From GCA-2683825 sp965662355 (GTDB lineage: Bacteria; Planctomycetota; UBA1135; GCA-002686595), in contig CBFIHP010000008.1 in the NCBI GenBank assembly GCA_965662355.1, forward strand, positions 124,001-188,000: DNA of 64,000 nucleotides, written 5' to 3'. The position numbers were made by a program, and so were the translations under genes. Of the stretch, positions 17,378 to 26,123 are shown piece by piece. A model generated the notes under the pieces. That model did no database searches. It had not been told where the DNA came from and saw only the letters and a list, made by a program, of their open reading frames with translations. Within the stretch, counting starts at the first letter, position 1, and every line of letters begins with the position of its first letter.

Positions 17378-17400
17378 GGGCCCCCTCGAACCTGGGGCCT
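17378..17400. terminator. Stem-loop between convergent genes
   Basis: GGGCCCC (17378-17384) pairs with GGGGCCT (17394-17400) across a nine-base loop, with one G-T wobble. It lies exactly between the stops of the genes ending at 17368 and 17399. It has no T-run, so termination is plausible for both strands but not proven. Confidence 0.4.
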
Positions 17401-17812
17401 ACTTGAACCCGTAGATTTCCTTCGCCGCGTCCAGCTGCGACATGAGCAAGGGCATGAAGCGCTTGCAACCGCAGTCACGACACGGGGGAATCAGAGCCGA
17501 CAGCGCCAGGTACGCTATTTCATACACGCGACTGTCGTAGAGGAGGTCCTGCTCGAAGTCATCCTCTTCACCACCCTCGGCGCCCTCATCGAGATCCTCT
17601 TCGCTGAACTCGTACCGCTCGTCCACCTCCTGGGACGGGGCTTCCTTGCGGCCGGTTCCGAGCAGGGCCTTCAACCTGGCGTTGATGGGCAACCAGGCAT
17701 AGTTCGAACAGAAGAAGCTGAGGGCTCCATCGTCCACGATCGCACGGGCCTCGGCCTCGACCTCACGCAGGCGCGGTTCCAGTACCAAGAGTTCGTTGTA
17801 GTCGGGCAGCAT
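17399..17812 (-). CDS. Acidic CxC-containing protein of unknown function
   Basis: A 137-residue protein I do not recognise. It has an N-terminal helical part (LEPRLREVEAEARAIVDDGA), a strongly acidic middle segment (about 70-100, rich in Glu and Asp) and a C-terminal CRDCGCKRFMPLL element with CxxCxC that could bind a metal. There is no signal peptide, so it should be cytoplasmic. Its ATG overlaps the stop of the BNR propeller gene as TGATG, which implies coupled translation even though the propeller is exported. That pairing of compartments is unusual. Confidence 0.6.
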   Translation of the reverse strand: MLPDYNELLVLEPRLREVEAEARAIVDDGALSFFCSNYAWLPINARLKALLGTGRKEAPSQEVDERYEFSEEDLDEGAEGGEEDDFEQDLLYDSRVYEIAYLALSALIPPCRDCGCKRFMPLLMSQLDAAKEIYGFK

Positions 17813-20097
17813 CAGCGATTCGGCAGGTTGACCTCCACGTCGCGGGGTGCGGTCGTGGGCGCAGGAAGCGGGGCGCGCTGGGGCGACAAACGGTAGTCCC
17901 AGATGCCGCGCCCGTACGTTCCGAAGCGCACGGTGTTTTCGGCCGAAAGGGCCTCCACGCTCCAGTAGGTTGTGACGGGAGCCTGATTTCCGGTGATATC
18001 GACCCATTCCGCCGCCCCAGGATCCCTCCGGTACGCCGCGGTCTCGGTCCCACAGAACATCGTTCCCGAGCCATCCGAGGCCTCCGCCAGGCAATACACG
18101 AGGGTCGAGGGCAGGCCCTGATCGAAGACCTGGTAGCTGATCCCCCCGTTGACCGAGCGGTACACGCTCGGATTGCTGTAGCCCGAGCCCGCGACGTACA
18201 CCGTCCCAGGGCTCGCTCCACTGGCGACCAGCGCGCTGCCATAGAAATAGTGGGCCGGAGGACCGCTGGTCGCGGAGGGCGCCCACGAGGAGCCTCCATC
18301 GATCGAGAAGAACAACCCGCCGTCGTTGGTCGCCGCGTACGCCACGTTCGGCATATTCGGGTCGAAACAGAAGGCGCTCACGTAGTCGCCCGAGACCGCA
18401 GAAAAATCGTAGGAGGAGTGCAGCGCGGGCGTCCAGTTGTTGCCCGAGGAAAAGGTGTAGCGCCAGATGCGCGACGCACAGAAGTAGAAGTCGCGTCGAT
18501 CCAACGGATCCGCGACGACCGGCGGCAACCAGGCATTCGTCTCGCCACTGGGGAAGTCCTCGAAATGCAATGCCGGCGTGTCCTCACCGCGCTGAATGAG
18601 AATGAAACCCGGGTACGTCATGAAGAGGAAAGCATGGGCCCCATCGCCCGAGCTGATGTGCCCGTAGTCTCCGCTAATCAACTGCTCGAACTGCAGCGCG
18701 GTTCCTACGAGCGGCGAAACATCGGCGCGCTGATAGCCCTGATCCTGGGCGCCGGCCACGACGTGGTCGGGGTTCACACTCGAGGTGTGCGTCGCGTAGT
18801 ACTGGCTGACGCGCAGCCCCTGCTGCGAGTAGTTGTAGACGCTCTGGAGCTTGTCCGTCGAATGGTAGATACCCCCGTCGGTGTTGACGAACCACGTTTC
18901 GATCCCCGCCGGGTCCTCGAGTACATCGAAGCCCATGATGTCGGCGTGTAGGTTGTTCACGGGATCGCTGTAGTACTGCTGCCACGTGTTGACGACGTCG
19001 AAGGTGAACCCCGAGTTGCGTGTGACATGCACCTCGACGCCGCCCCAGGCAAAGGTGTTCAGATCCGTGATCGAGGCCGCCAGGCGGCCCCAGTAGTCGC
19101 TCATGTCCGTGAGGAAGATCCAGGAACCTCCCCCGTCTTCGGAACGATAGAGCTTGTTCGTCGAACCGACGAGCAGGGCTGCCCACAAACGCGGGCCCCC
19201 GGCTTCACAGCCGGCCAGCTCGCCGCGGGTCGCGCTTGCGGGCAGGCTGCCCTGCAGATTCCACGTGTCGCCGTGGTCGCTGCTCTTCCACACGCCGGTA
19301 GAGCTCAAGAGGTACATGTCACTCCCACCGTCGCGCGACGTCCACACGTCGCCAGCGAAGCTGCCCATGTCGAAGACGCTTGCGAAACTGTGCATGTCGT
19401 CCTCGGAACGTAGCAGGTGGTAGCGGTTGTTCGAGGGATTGCGCCGCACGACGAAGGGCGTGTACGTTCCGTCCGTCGTCACCAGCACGCGGCGCACCTC
19501 GTTGACCAACCAGGGTTGCAAACCGTTGGGGTTGGTCCAGGTCAGCCCTTCGTCGCGCGTGACCAGCGCCGTCCCACCCTGAGTCGAGCTGAGCAAGACG
19601 TCGGGATCGCCCGGGTTGGCGCCGGGAATCACCCCCAGCCAGTGGGTTCCGCCGTAGATGTTGTCGCCTATCGCGTTCCATCCCGTTCCGTCTGGAAGCC
19701 CCTTCCACAGCCCGCCGCGTGATGAACCGGCATAGAGAGCGGTCCCATCGGTAGAGTAGCGCGCAACGTGCATGCGCCCGGCCTGGTTGTCGCTGCCACG
19801 CTCGACCCACGGGTTGTCGAGACCCACTTGCAGCGCCAAAGCGTTTCGTTTCTGCAGCTGGGCCAGGCCGTTGCGCAACTCGATAGCCTTCCAGTCAACG
19901 TCGGGATGTGCCTTGTGGCGCTCCGCGAACCAGGCCTTGCGTTTGCGGGTCTGCTGCTTCTCCGCGTTCGCTTCGAGCATGAACTCGATCGGCTGGGGGT
20001 AGCGCTCGGAGAATTCCGCCGGCTCGGGATGGGAGCGACAGGCACATGCAAGGCAGAGCGGAAGGCACAGCAGGCGAAGGTGGCTGGAGGAATCCAT
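17812..20097 (-). CDS. BNR/sortilin-like beta-propeller lipoprotein
   Basis: A 761-residue exported protein. The N-terminus MDSSSHLRLLCLPLCLACACRS has a lipobox-like CLAC, and I start at the ATG at 20097 because it directly precedes this signal. The mature part contains many BNR/Asp-box repeats of the S-x-D-x-G-x-T/S-W type, for example TRDEGLTWTN, SSDHGDTWNL, SEDGGGSWIF and SIDGGSSWAP, giving one large or two smaller propellers, as in sortilin-type and exo-sialidase-like proteins. No catalytic arginine triad or Asp/Tyr pair of a sialidase is evident, so a binding role is likelier. It is coupled to the downstream acidic gene. Confidence 0.85.
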   Translation of the reverse strand: MDSSSHLRLLCLPLCLACACRSHPEPAEFSERYPQPIEFMLEANAEKQQTRKRKAWFAERHKAHPDVDWKAIELRNGLAQLQKRNALALQVGLDNPWVERGSDNQAGRMHVARYSTDGTALYAGSSRGGLWKGLPDGTGWNAIGDNIYGGTHWLGVIPGANPGDPDVLLSSTQGGTALVTRDEGLTWTNPNGLQPWLVNEVRRVLVTTDGTYTPFVVRRNPSNNRYHLLRSEDDMHSFASVFDMGSFAGDVWTSRDGGSDMYLLSSTGVWKSSDHGDTWNLQGSLPASATRGELAGCEAGGPRLWAALLVGSTNKLYRSEDGGGSWIFLTDMSDYWGRLAASITDLNTFAWGGVEVHVTRNSGFTFDVVNTWQQYYSDPVNNLHADIMGFDVLEDPAGIETWFVNTDGGIYHSTDKLQSVYNYSQQGLRVSQYYATHTSSVNPDHVVAGAQDQGYQRADVSPLVGTALQFEQLISGDYGHISSGDGAHAFLFMTYPGFILIQRGEDTPALHFEDFPSGETNAWLPPVVADPLDRRDFYFCASRIWRYTFSSGNNWTPALHSSYDFSAVSGDYVSAFCFDPNMPNVAYAATNDGGLFFSIDGGSSWAPSATSGPPAHYFYGSALVASGASPGTVYVAGSGYSNPSVYRSVNGGISYQVFDQGLPSTLVYCLAEASDGSGTMFCGTETAAYRRDPGAAEWVDITGNQAPVTTYWSVEALSAENTVRFGTYGRGIWDYRLSPQRAPLPAPTTAPRDVEVNLPNR

Positions 20098-20246
20098 TTT
20101 CGAAGTCGTCGGACCGATGGGACCCTTTCGAGAATACCCCGTGGAGATCTCCCCCACGTGGGCTCAATGCCGAAAGAGCACCCAAAACGAGTGTAGGCAT
20201 CCCCCGCGACTCGACGGCCGCCGCAGCGCTTAGTAGAACCCCCGTT

Positions 20247-21968
20247 GTGAAGCGCCCCCTCCTCTGCCTGGCCGGCTCCGTGGCCTTTTGCGCTGGATGT
20301 GGCTCCTCCAGCCCGGAGTCAGCCCCCTCGCCCCCCGGCGCAGCTCCCGGATCCCCCTGGTTCCGCGAGGTGGCTGCCGAGCGTGGCCTGGAATTCCGCC
20401 ATGTCCGCGGCGACGAGCAGCGCCACTGGTTCCCCGAGATCATGGGCGCTGGCGTCGGGCTCTTCGACTACGACGGCGATGGGACCCTCGACTGCTATCT
20501 CGTTCAGAGCGGAGACTTGCGTGGCCCGCGTCCCGAGTACACAAATCGCCTGTACAGAAACAAGGGCAAGGCGCACTTCGAGGACGTGACAGAGCGTGTT
20601 GGCGGAGGCGATACCGGCTACGGAATGGGTTGCATCGCCGGCGACATCGACGGTGATGGCAGGATGGATCTCTACGTGACGAACGTGGGACCCAACGTGC
20701 TGTACCACAACGTCCTGCATGGCAATGGACAGGCTGGAGCGCGATTGGACGACATCAGCATCGCCGCTGGCGTCGATCATCCGGGTTGGGCGACCAGCGG
20801 CACGTTCCTGGACAGCGATGCCGACGGCGATCTCGATCTCTTCTTCGTCAACTACCTACGCTGGTCGGCGGAGCGCGAGAAGGAGTGTGTCTCCGAGCAG
20901 GGCGAAAACGACTATTGCAGCCCGCGTAGTTACGAAGCACCCGCACCCGATGTTCTGTATCGCAACGAGGGCGACGGTACCTTCGTCGATATCACCAAGG
21001 AAGCCGGGCTGGGAAAGACCTTCGGCAACGGGCTGGGGGCGGTCGCTGCGGATTTCGACGGCGATGGGCACATCGATATCTATGTCGCCAACGACATGAT
21101 GCCCAACCAGCTCTGGAAGAATCGCGCGGACGGCACGTTCGAGGACGTGGCGCTGTTCGCCGGCTGTGCGGCGAACCAGGACGGCGCCTCGGAAGCCAGC
21201 ATGGGAACCGTGGCGGTCGACATCGAAAACGATGGTGACCTGGACATCTTCCTGACGCACCTACGTCACGAAACGAACACCTTCTATCGCAACCAGGGTG
21301 GTGTGTTTTCCGATCGCACAGCGGCTCTCGGGCTGGCGACACCCAGTCGGATCTACACCGGTTTCGGGGTCGGCTTTGGCGATTTCGACCACGATGGTGT
21401 TCTCGATCTCTTCATCGCCAATGGTGCCGTCACTCGCAACCGCCCGCCCATGGATCCCGGGGATCCGTACGCGGAACCCAACCAGCTCTATCGCGGCGAA
21501 GCTCGCAAGAACGGAGCATCGATACGCTTCACGGAAGTGCTCCCACGCTCGGGCTTGTCCGAGGAGCGCATTCGCGCCTCGCGCGGCACCGCACTGGGCG
21601 ACCTGGATGACGACGGGGATCTGGACATCGTCGTCGTCGACAATCATGCACACGTAGCGCTGCTCGAGAACATTGCCCCAGAGGCAAGCGCGGGGAACTC
21701 CATCCAGCTGCGGCTCGTCACCGGAGGCCACGCAGCAATCGGGGCTGCCGCCCGTATTCAAGTCGCGGGCAAGACCCAGTGGCGAACCGTGCTACCGGGT
21801 ACCAGCTATTGCTCGAGCAACGAAACGCGCCTGCACTTCGGGCTCGGCACGCATACGGCCCCGGTGGACGTACGTGTCCGCTGGAGCGATGGGCAGGAAG
21901 AGAGCTTTGGCCCCCTGGAGGTGGGCCAGACACACGTGCTCGCACGTAGCGCTTCCGAGTCCGATTGA
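20247..21968 (+). CDS. ASPIC/UnbV FG-GAP repeat lipoprotein
   Basis: A 573-residue exported protein. From the GTG at 20247 the signal VKRPLLCLAGSVAFCAGC ends in a lipobox-like CAGC. FG-GAP/VCBS propeller repeats follow, each with the calcium-binding DxDxDGxxD pattern, for example LFDYDGDGTLD, DIDGDGRMDLY, DSDADGDLDLF, DFDGDGHIDIY and DLDDDGDLDIV. The C-terminal domain (about 490-570) is ASPIC/UnbV, seen in LRLVTGGHAAIGAAARI, GTSYCSSNETRLHFGLG and VRVRWSDGQEESF. Such proteins are common in Planctomycetota and Acidobacteria and presumably act at the cell surface. It is divergent from the BNR propeller gene across a 149-base gap. Confidence 0.88.
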   Translation: MKRPLLCLAGSVAFCAGCGSSSPESAPSPPGAAPGSPWFREVAAERGLEFRHVRGDEQRHWFPEIMGAGVGLFDYDGDGTLDCYLVQSGDLRGPRPEYTNRLYRNKGKAHFEDVTERVGGGDTGYGMGCIAGDIDGDGRMDLYVTNVGPNVLYHNVLHGNGQAGARLDDISIAAGVDHPGWATSGTFLDSDADGDLDLFFVNYLRWSAEREKECVSEQGENDYCSPRSYEAPAPDVLYRNEGDGTFVDITKEAGLGKTFGNGLGAVAADFDGDGHIDIYVANDMMPNQLWKNRADGTFEDVALFAGCAANQDGASEASMGTVAVDIENDGDLDIFLTHLRHETNTFYRNQGGVFSDRTAALGLATPSRIYTGFGVGFGDFDHDGVLDLFIANGAVTRNRPPMDPGDPYAEPNQLYRGEARKNGASIRFTEVLPRSGLSEERIRASRGTALGDLDDDGDLDIVVVDNHAHVALLENIAPEASAGNSIQLRLVTGGHAAIGAAARIQVAGKTQWRTVLPGTSYCSSNETRLHFGLGTHTAPVDVRVRWSDGQEESFGPLEVGQTHVLARSASESD

Positions 21969-21975
21969 TTCCGGC

Positions 21976-22824
21976 CTACTCGTAGCGCTCCATCACCTCT
22001 TCGAGTTTTTCGAGCACTTCCTCGCAAACCGAATCCAGCTGCGAGCGATCGATCGAGAGGCGTTCGAGGACTTGCGGCTCGAAGTCCACGTCGCCTTTCT
22101 CATCTCCATCCTTGGCTCCGATGTGACTTGCGATCTGGTCCGCCAAGGCCACCTCGGTGCAGAGCATTCCGAACTCGACCGGAGCCTGGTCCGGTTCGTG
22201 GTGGAACTCGATCCCGGCCACGATGCCTTCGGGCAACCCCCAGTGGCGCGCCATCAGAGCTCCGACTTCGCCGTGGTGCACGTCCAGGATTTCCATCTCG
22301 GCATTAGCCAACTCGAGGCCGCCCTCGCTGCGGGCTCTCTCGACGAACCCCTGATCGGAACCATCGAGGAAGCGCCCGAGAATCAGCTTGCCAATATCGT
22401 GCAGCAAGGCTGCGGCATAGGCCTCGGGGCTGGTCTTGATCCGCAACCGGCGGGCGGCCACCTCGATGGCCAGGGCTGCGGTGGCGGAGTGCCGCCAGAG
22501 CTCGCCTTCGTTCAGATGATAGACCGGCAACGGGCAGTCGAGGTCCTTCTTCGTCGCAGAACCGACCGCCAAAGACAGGATGGCGCCGGGGCCAAGACGC
22601 ATCAAGGCACTGTCGATACTGATCGAGCGGGCCAGGCCCGCATTAGCAGCCGAATTCGCGCGCCTCAAGACCTGAGCCACGAGTGGCCCATCGAGTTTCA
22701 CGACGTCAGCCACGTCTTCGAGCGTCCACCCGTCGTCCCCGAGCAGGGCTGCGAGTCGCGCCGCGCTTTCAGGAAGCGGCGTCAGGTGCTCCGAGCTCTG
22801 GATAACTTGTTCTAGGTCCAACAT
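21976..22824 (-). CDS. HDOD domain signalling protein
   Basis: A 282-residue HDOD (Met-dependent HD-related) protein, from the ATG at 22824 with AGAAGGAGA just upstream. The helical HDOD core (about 10-200) includes VKLDGPLVAQVLRRANSAAN and ISIDSALMRLGPGAILSLAV. It retains LLHDIGKLILG and a later HHGEVGALMARHWGLP, so the HD metal residues are not clearly lost as in many HDOD proteins. HDOD proteins usually act as regulators or as scaffolds for kinases. It is the last gene of a minus-strand set with CheY, CheR and CheX. Confidence 0.87.
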   Translation of the reverse strand: MLDLEQVIQSSEHLTPLPESAARLAALLGDDGWTLEDVADVVKLDGPLVAQVLRRANSAANAGLARSISIDSALMRLGPGAILSLAVGSATKKDLDCPLPVYHLNEGELWRHSATAALAIEVAARRLRIKTSPEAYAAALLHDIGKLILGRFLDGSDQGFVERARSEGGLELANAEMEILDVHHGEVGALMARHWGLPEGIVAGIEFHHEPDQAPVEFGMLCTEVALADQIASHIGAKDGDEKGDVDFEPQVLERLSIDRSQLDSVCEEVLEKLEEVMERYE

Positions 22825-22829
22825 GAGTG

Positions 22830-22838
22830 TCTCCTTCT
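22830..22838 (-). promoter_or_regulatory. Strong Shine-Dalgarno of the HDOD gene
   Basis: AGAAGGAGA on the minus strand just upstream of the ATG at 22824, reaching the stop codon of cheX. It decides the start in favour of 22824 over the longer reading. It also contrasts with the many neighbours that lack such a site. Confidence 0.6.
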
Positions 22839-23302
22839 CAGCTCTTCGCCTTCGAGGCAACTCTCTTCATTACCAAGATCCGGAAGAAGCCCGCTTCGCA
22901 TCGAAAGGAAACTTCCTCCTCTTGTTTGTAGACAGCCAAGCGCTCCTCCACCTTGTCGCGCTGCATGGCAAAAGGAAGAGTGATCCGGCTCGTGGCTGGC
23001 AGGGCGCCAATAGCGTTACCGCCGATCACGTTCGCTAGTTCTTGCATGGCGTCGAACTCGTCCTTCCCGTCGACGTCAGCGACTTCCTTGTTGAACATCA
23101 TGGACGCCGCAACTCGCGCGATCGAGGATGGGCAATCCAAAATGATGGCCCCATTGTAGGCCCCGACAATGGGGATTCCGCTGATGATTCCGGGGTCCAA
23201 TGCTCCCTGCGGAACTTCGGACACGAAATGGGCATCCAACTTCAAAACGGTTTGCCATACGGCGTTGGTCAATTCGACCAGTTGTTCTTGTATTTCACTC
23301 AT
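22838..23302 (-). CDS. cheX: CheX-type chemotaxis phosphatase
   Basis: A 154-residue CheC/CheX-fold protein expected to dephosphorylate CheY-P. The active-site helix is visible as DAMQELANVIGGN, matching the DxxxExxN pattern, with Glu and Asn as the residues that position water. Followed by ALPATSRITLPFAM, this helix fits the single-helix CheX type. I prefer the ATG at 23302; a GTG at 23314, only two bases after the cheR stop, is an alternative. It lies between cheR and the HDOD gene and forms a translationally tight set with them. Confidence 0.85.
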   Translation of the reverse strand: MSEIQEQLVELTNAVWQTVLKLDAHFVSEVPQGALDPGIISGIPIVGAYNGAIILDCPSSIARVAASMMFNKEVADVDGKDEFDAMQELANVIGGNAIGALPATSRITLPFAMQRDKVEERLAVYKQEEEVSFRCEAGFFRILVMKRVASKAKS

Positions 23303-23316
23303 CTGATTCACCACAG

Positions 23317-24126
23317 TCAGGCGGCCTTGAAATAGCAGACTTCACTTTCCTTGACGCGCGAGTACGAACCACCCCGGACAAACTCCCCAGCACCAAGGAG
23401 CAGGTAGCTGTGGGGCTGCATGATCCGCCGTGTACGGTTCAAGATGTCCTCCTTCACGGCGTCCTCGAAGTAGATGAGAACATTGCGCATCATCACCAGG
23501 TCTGCCATCGGCATGGCGGGGAAGGGGTGCAAGAGGTTCATCTTGCGGTACGAGATCATGTTGCGAATGTCCTCCGCGACCTCCCACTTCATGCCCTTCT
23601 TCCTGAAGTACTTGACCAGTAGCTTCGAAGGCAGCCCGCGCGACACTTCCAGCTGGGAATAGAGTCCACCGCGGCACCGTGCGAGCATCGAATCCGAGAT
23701 ATCCGTGGCAATGATGCGCAGGCGCCAACTGGAGACCTCTGGGAACTTCTCGCGCAGCATCATGGCCAAGCTCAGGGATTCCTGGCCACTCGAACTCGCC
23801 CCGCACCAGATGACGAGCTCGCGCTTTGCACGCTGGGTCTCGATGATATCGGGGAGAATCTGGTCCTGCAAAGTATCGAAGACTCTTTTGTCTCGGAAGA
23901 AGAACGTCTCGTTGGTAGTCAGGGCATCGAGGACCTCGTTCAAGAGCTCCGGGTTCCCCCTCCCAAGGGCAACAGCGAGTTCGTCGAATGACTTGATCGC
24001 GAACGAGGTCATGACCGGTCCAAGCCGACTCTCGACAAGGTACTCCTTGCCGGGTGGCAACATGATCCCGACTCGTTTGAGAACGATGTCGCTGATCAAT
24101 TTGAATATTTCAGGGCGTATGCTCAC
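23317..24126 (-). CDS. cheR: CheR chemotaxis protein methyltransferase
   Basis: A 269-residue SAM-dependent methyltransferase that methylates glutamates of chemoreceptors. The N-terminal helical domain ends in TTNETFFFRD. The SAM site has the altered motif I IWCGASSSGQESLSLAM (family norm xxxGCSTGEEPYSLAM), and the catalytic-domain RNVLIYF block is present. No receptor, CheA, CheW or CheB gene is visible in the window, so its targets lie elsewhere. It is downstream of cheY by 19 bases and upstream of cheX. Confidence 0.9.
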   Translation of the reverse strand: MSIRPEIFKLISDIVLKRVGIMLPPGKEYLVESRLGPVMTSFAIKSFDELAVALGRGNPELLNEVLDALTTNETFFFRDKRVFDTLQDQILPDIIETQRAKRELVIWCGASSSGQESLSLAMMLREKFPEVSSWRLRIIATDISDSMLARCRGGLYSQLEVSRGLPSKLLVKYFRKKGMKWEVAEDIRNMISYRKMNLLHPFPAMPMADLVMMRNVLIYFEDAVKEDILNRTRRIMQPHSYLLLGAGEFVRGGSYSRVKESEVCYFKAA

Positions 24127-24145
24127 GTCAGCTCTCGTCGTGTTC

Positions 24146-24526
24146 TCAGGAATCTAGCAAGCCCAGCGAGCGGAGCTTTTCAATGAGGTCTTCGTTCTCG
24201 AACGGCTTCATCACATATTCGTCCACTCCGAGTTCGAGGGCGAGCAAGATTGACTCGGATTCGGCTTCGCTGGTGACCATCACCATGCGAACCCCGTCGT
24301 AGTCCTTGTCGCTGCGCAAGTCCTTTACCAGGTCAATGCCGTTCATTTCCGGCATGTTCCAATCGATGAGAGCCAAATCCGGCAAGTTGTCGGTTCCAAC
24401 CTCTTTCAGTACCTCGAGGGCTTCTATCCCATGCGAAGCTTCCATGACCTCGAAGCCGAGTTCGGTCAGGAGTCGCCGCAGCATCGATCGCATGGCCCTC
24501 GAGTCGTCTACGAGTAGCGCTTTCAT
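24146..24526 (-). CDS. cheY: CheY-type response regulator, receiver domain only
   Basis: A 126-residue single receiver domain. The acidic pocket is Asp7-Asp8 in LLVDDSRAM, the phosphoacceptor is Asp55 in LALIDWNMPEMNG, and the switch residues are the Thr of MVMVTSEAE and the Lys of YVMKPFE. No output domain is attached, so it acts by binding a partner, such as a flagellar switch or a phosphatase. The ATG at 24526 gives the standard MKALLVDDS opening; a GTG 12 bases upstream is possible. It is the first gene of the cheY-cheR-cheX-HDOD set. Confidence 0.92.
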   Translation of the reverse strand: MKALLVDDSRAMRSMLRRLLTELGFEVMEASHGIEALEVLKEVGTDNLPDLALIDWNMPEMNGIDLVKDLRSDKDYDGVRMVMVTSEAESESILLALELGVDEYVMKPFENEDLIEKLRSLGLLDS

Positions 24527-24835
24527 TTCATTTCCCACTTTCCAATGAGAGTCGTCATGGGGATCACAGTTGACATCGGGGCACCAAGGGTCATTTACCT
24601 AGCCTTGTACGGTGGCGTCTTTCTCGGCCAGCGCTCCAAGCAGGAGTCGCTCTTTGCTGCGCTCTTGATCGACGGAGCCCGGGCGGCGCATTGAGATCAC
24701 TTCAAGCTCCTGCCCATGAGGATCGTGCCTGTCCTCCATTTGGGAAAGTCAGACCGCGGCCCCAGATGTGAAACCCGCTTGCGTGAAGGACCGGTGTCAT
24801 CCCGATTGCATACGGGGCCCCTCGGGCGCATGGAA
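24527..24835. other. Intergenic stretch between cheY and tRNA-His
   Basis: About 309 bases with no recognised gene. It should hold the cheY promoter on the minus strand. One possible short plus-strand reading frame lies at 24557-24694 and is listed separately. I see no repeat, terminator hairpin or RNA motif that I can support. Confidence 0.5.
24557..24694 (+). CDS. Possible 45-residue small protein, low support
   Basis: An ATG-started frame of 45 residues divergent from cheY, with many codons ending in G or C. The product would have a hydrophobic middle (VIYLALYGGVFLG) and a short C-terminal helix. It has no Shine-Dalgarno or convincing promoter, so it may be chance. Confidence 0.2.
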   Translation: MGITVDIGAPRVIYLALYGGVFLGQRSKQESLFAALLIDGARAAH

Positions 24836-24913
24836 TGGGGTGGATGAGGGGATTCGAACCCCCGACCCCCTGAACCACAATCAGGTGCTCTAACCGACTG
24901 AGCTACACCCACC
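24836..24913 (-). tRNA. tRNA-His (anticodon GTG)
   Basis: The minus-strand sequence folds as a complete cloverleaf. The acceptor GTGGGTG pairs with CATCCAC. The D-arm GCTC/GAGC and the T-arm with GGTTCGAATCC are standard. The anticodon stem CCTGA/TCAGG carries loop TTGTGGT with anticodon GTG. Position -1 is an encoded G pairing with the discriminator C, as required for histidyl-tRNA synthetase, and the terminal CCA (24836-24838) is also encoded. Confidence 0.96.
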
Positions 24914-25071
24914 ACACGAAATCCCTCCCGTCGTAGCGCGTCACGGCGCAAGCACGGGAGTGGGGCGAGAGGATCGAGGGCGGGGGAGCGAAAGTCAAGA
25001 CGGCGGTCTCGATTCCAACGGGGGCCGCGTGGGAAAAGAGTGCGCAGACCCGGATCCCGGGGACCGGACGT

Positions 25072-25077
25072 TAGGTT
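25072..25077 (+). promoter_or_regulatory. Putative -10 box (TAGGTT) of the E1-like gene
   Basis: TAGGTT with eight bases to the ATG at 25086, the same placement as at several other genes in the window. No ribosome binding site and no clear -35 box are seen. Confidence 0.3.
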
Positions 25078-25085
25078 AGTACGTT

Positions 25086-26120
25086 ATGGCCACCCCCCTC
25101 GACGCGCAGCGCTTCGATCGCCAAGTTCGTTTTGCACCCCTTGGGCAGGCCGGCCAGGAGCGGATTCTTGGGTCCCAGGTCACGCTGGTCGGATGCGGGG
25201 CCCTGGGCGGCGTGCTCGCCCAGACCCTCGTGCGCGCTGGGGTCGGAAGAATGGTCCTGGTGGATCGCGACATCGTCGAACCCTCTAACCTCCCCCGACA
25301 GGTGCTCTTCGATGCCCAACACGCGGAGAAGGGCGTGCCCAAGGTCCAGGCCGCAGTCGAGTCCCTGGAGCGAATTGGCGGCCCGACCGAGCTCGTCCCA
25401 AAGAGCGTCCATCTCGATGCGGGAAACGTGCTCGAACTGACCCGCGGAAGCGACCTCGTCCTGGACGGAACCGACAACCTCGAGACCCGCTACCTGATCA
25501 ACGATCACTGCGTCGCCAACGGCGTCCCCTGGATCTACTCCGGAGTGGTCGGCGGCGCGGGGTTGGTGCTCGGAATCCGCCCGGGAGACGGGGCCTGTTT
25601 GCGTTGCTTGTTTCCCGAACCGCCGGCCCCCGGCAGCCTGCCCACCTGTGACTCCGCGGGGGTGATCCTCCCGGCCGTGGGCGCGGTCGCCTCGATGGCA
25701 GCCGGGCTCGCCCTGCGCATGCTCGCCGTGGAGACGGCCCCCACCGACGGGCCTCCCTCGTTGATCGAACTCGATGCCTGGAACGGCGCGGTCCGTACGA
25801 TTCGCACCCCTCGCGACCCCGACTGTCCTGCCTGTGGTCGCGGTGAGTTTCCTTTCCTCGAGCACTCACATCGCGAGCCGGTGCTGCTGTGTGGAAGGAA
25901 TGCGGTGCAACTTCCTCCATCGAATCGAGCCCCCGACCTGGAGGCTCTCGCCGCCAACCTGCCCGGCGGTGTTCAGTCCATCGTGCACACCAAGGCCATG
26001 GTGCGCTTCTCCTTGGACGATCTGCGCTTCACGATCTTTCGCGACGGCCGCGCCCTGATCGAAGGCACGCAGGATCCCGATCGCGCGCGGGCGCTCTACG
26101 ATCGAGTGCTATCCAGCTGA
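25086..26120 (+). CDS. ThiF/MoeB-type E1-like adenylyltransferase
   Basis: A 344-residue protein of the E1-like family that adenylates the C-terminus of small sulfur carriers such as ThiS or MoaD. RFDRQVRFAPLGQAGQERI and the Rossmann motif VTLVGCGALGGVLAQ are visible, with DRDIVEPSNLPRQVLF for ATP binding. Two CxxC pairs (CLRCLF and CPACG) form the zinc site, and the cysteine in PTCDSAGV is in the place of the crossover cysteine. A 90-residue C-terminal extension with GRNAVQL and a final beta-rich segment resembles that of Bacillus-type ThiF/MoeB proteins. It is three bases upstream of a nucleotidyltransferase gene, which favours a cofactor role. Confidence 0.88.
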   Translation: MATPLDAQRFDRQVRFAPLGQAGQERILGSQVTLVGCGALGGVLAQTLVRAGVGRMVLVDRDIVEPSNLPRQVLFDAQHAEKGVPKVQAAVESLERIGGPTELVPKSVHLDAGNVLELTRGSDLVLDGTDNLETRYLINDHCVANGVPWIYSGVVGGAGLVLGIRPGDGACLRCLFPEPPAPGSLPTCDSAGVILPAVGAVASMAAGLALRMLAVETAPTDGPPSLIELDAWNGAVRTIRTPRDPDCPACGRGEFPFLEHSHREPVLLCGRNAVQLPPSNRAPDLEALAANLPGGVQSIVHTKAMVRFSLDDLRFTIFRDGRALIEGTQDPDRARALYDRVLSS

Positions 26121-26123
26121 GCC

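Noticed and set aside
24697..24951. An 84-residue frame on the minus strand across the tRNA
   Set aside because: It reads through the tRNA-His gene and its product is the usual false translation of a tRNA.
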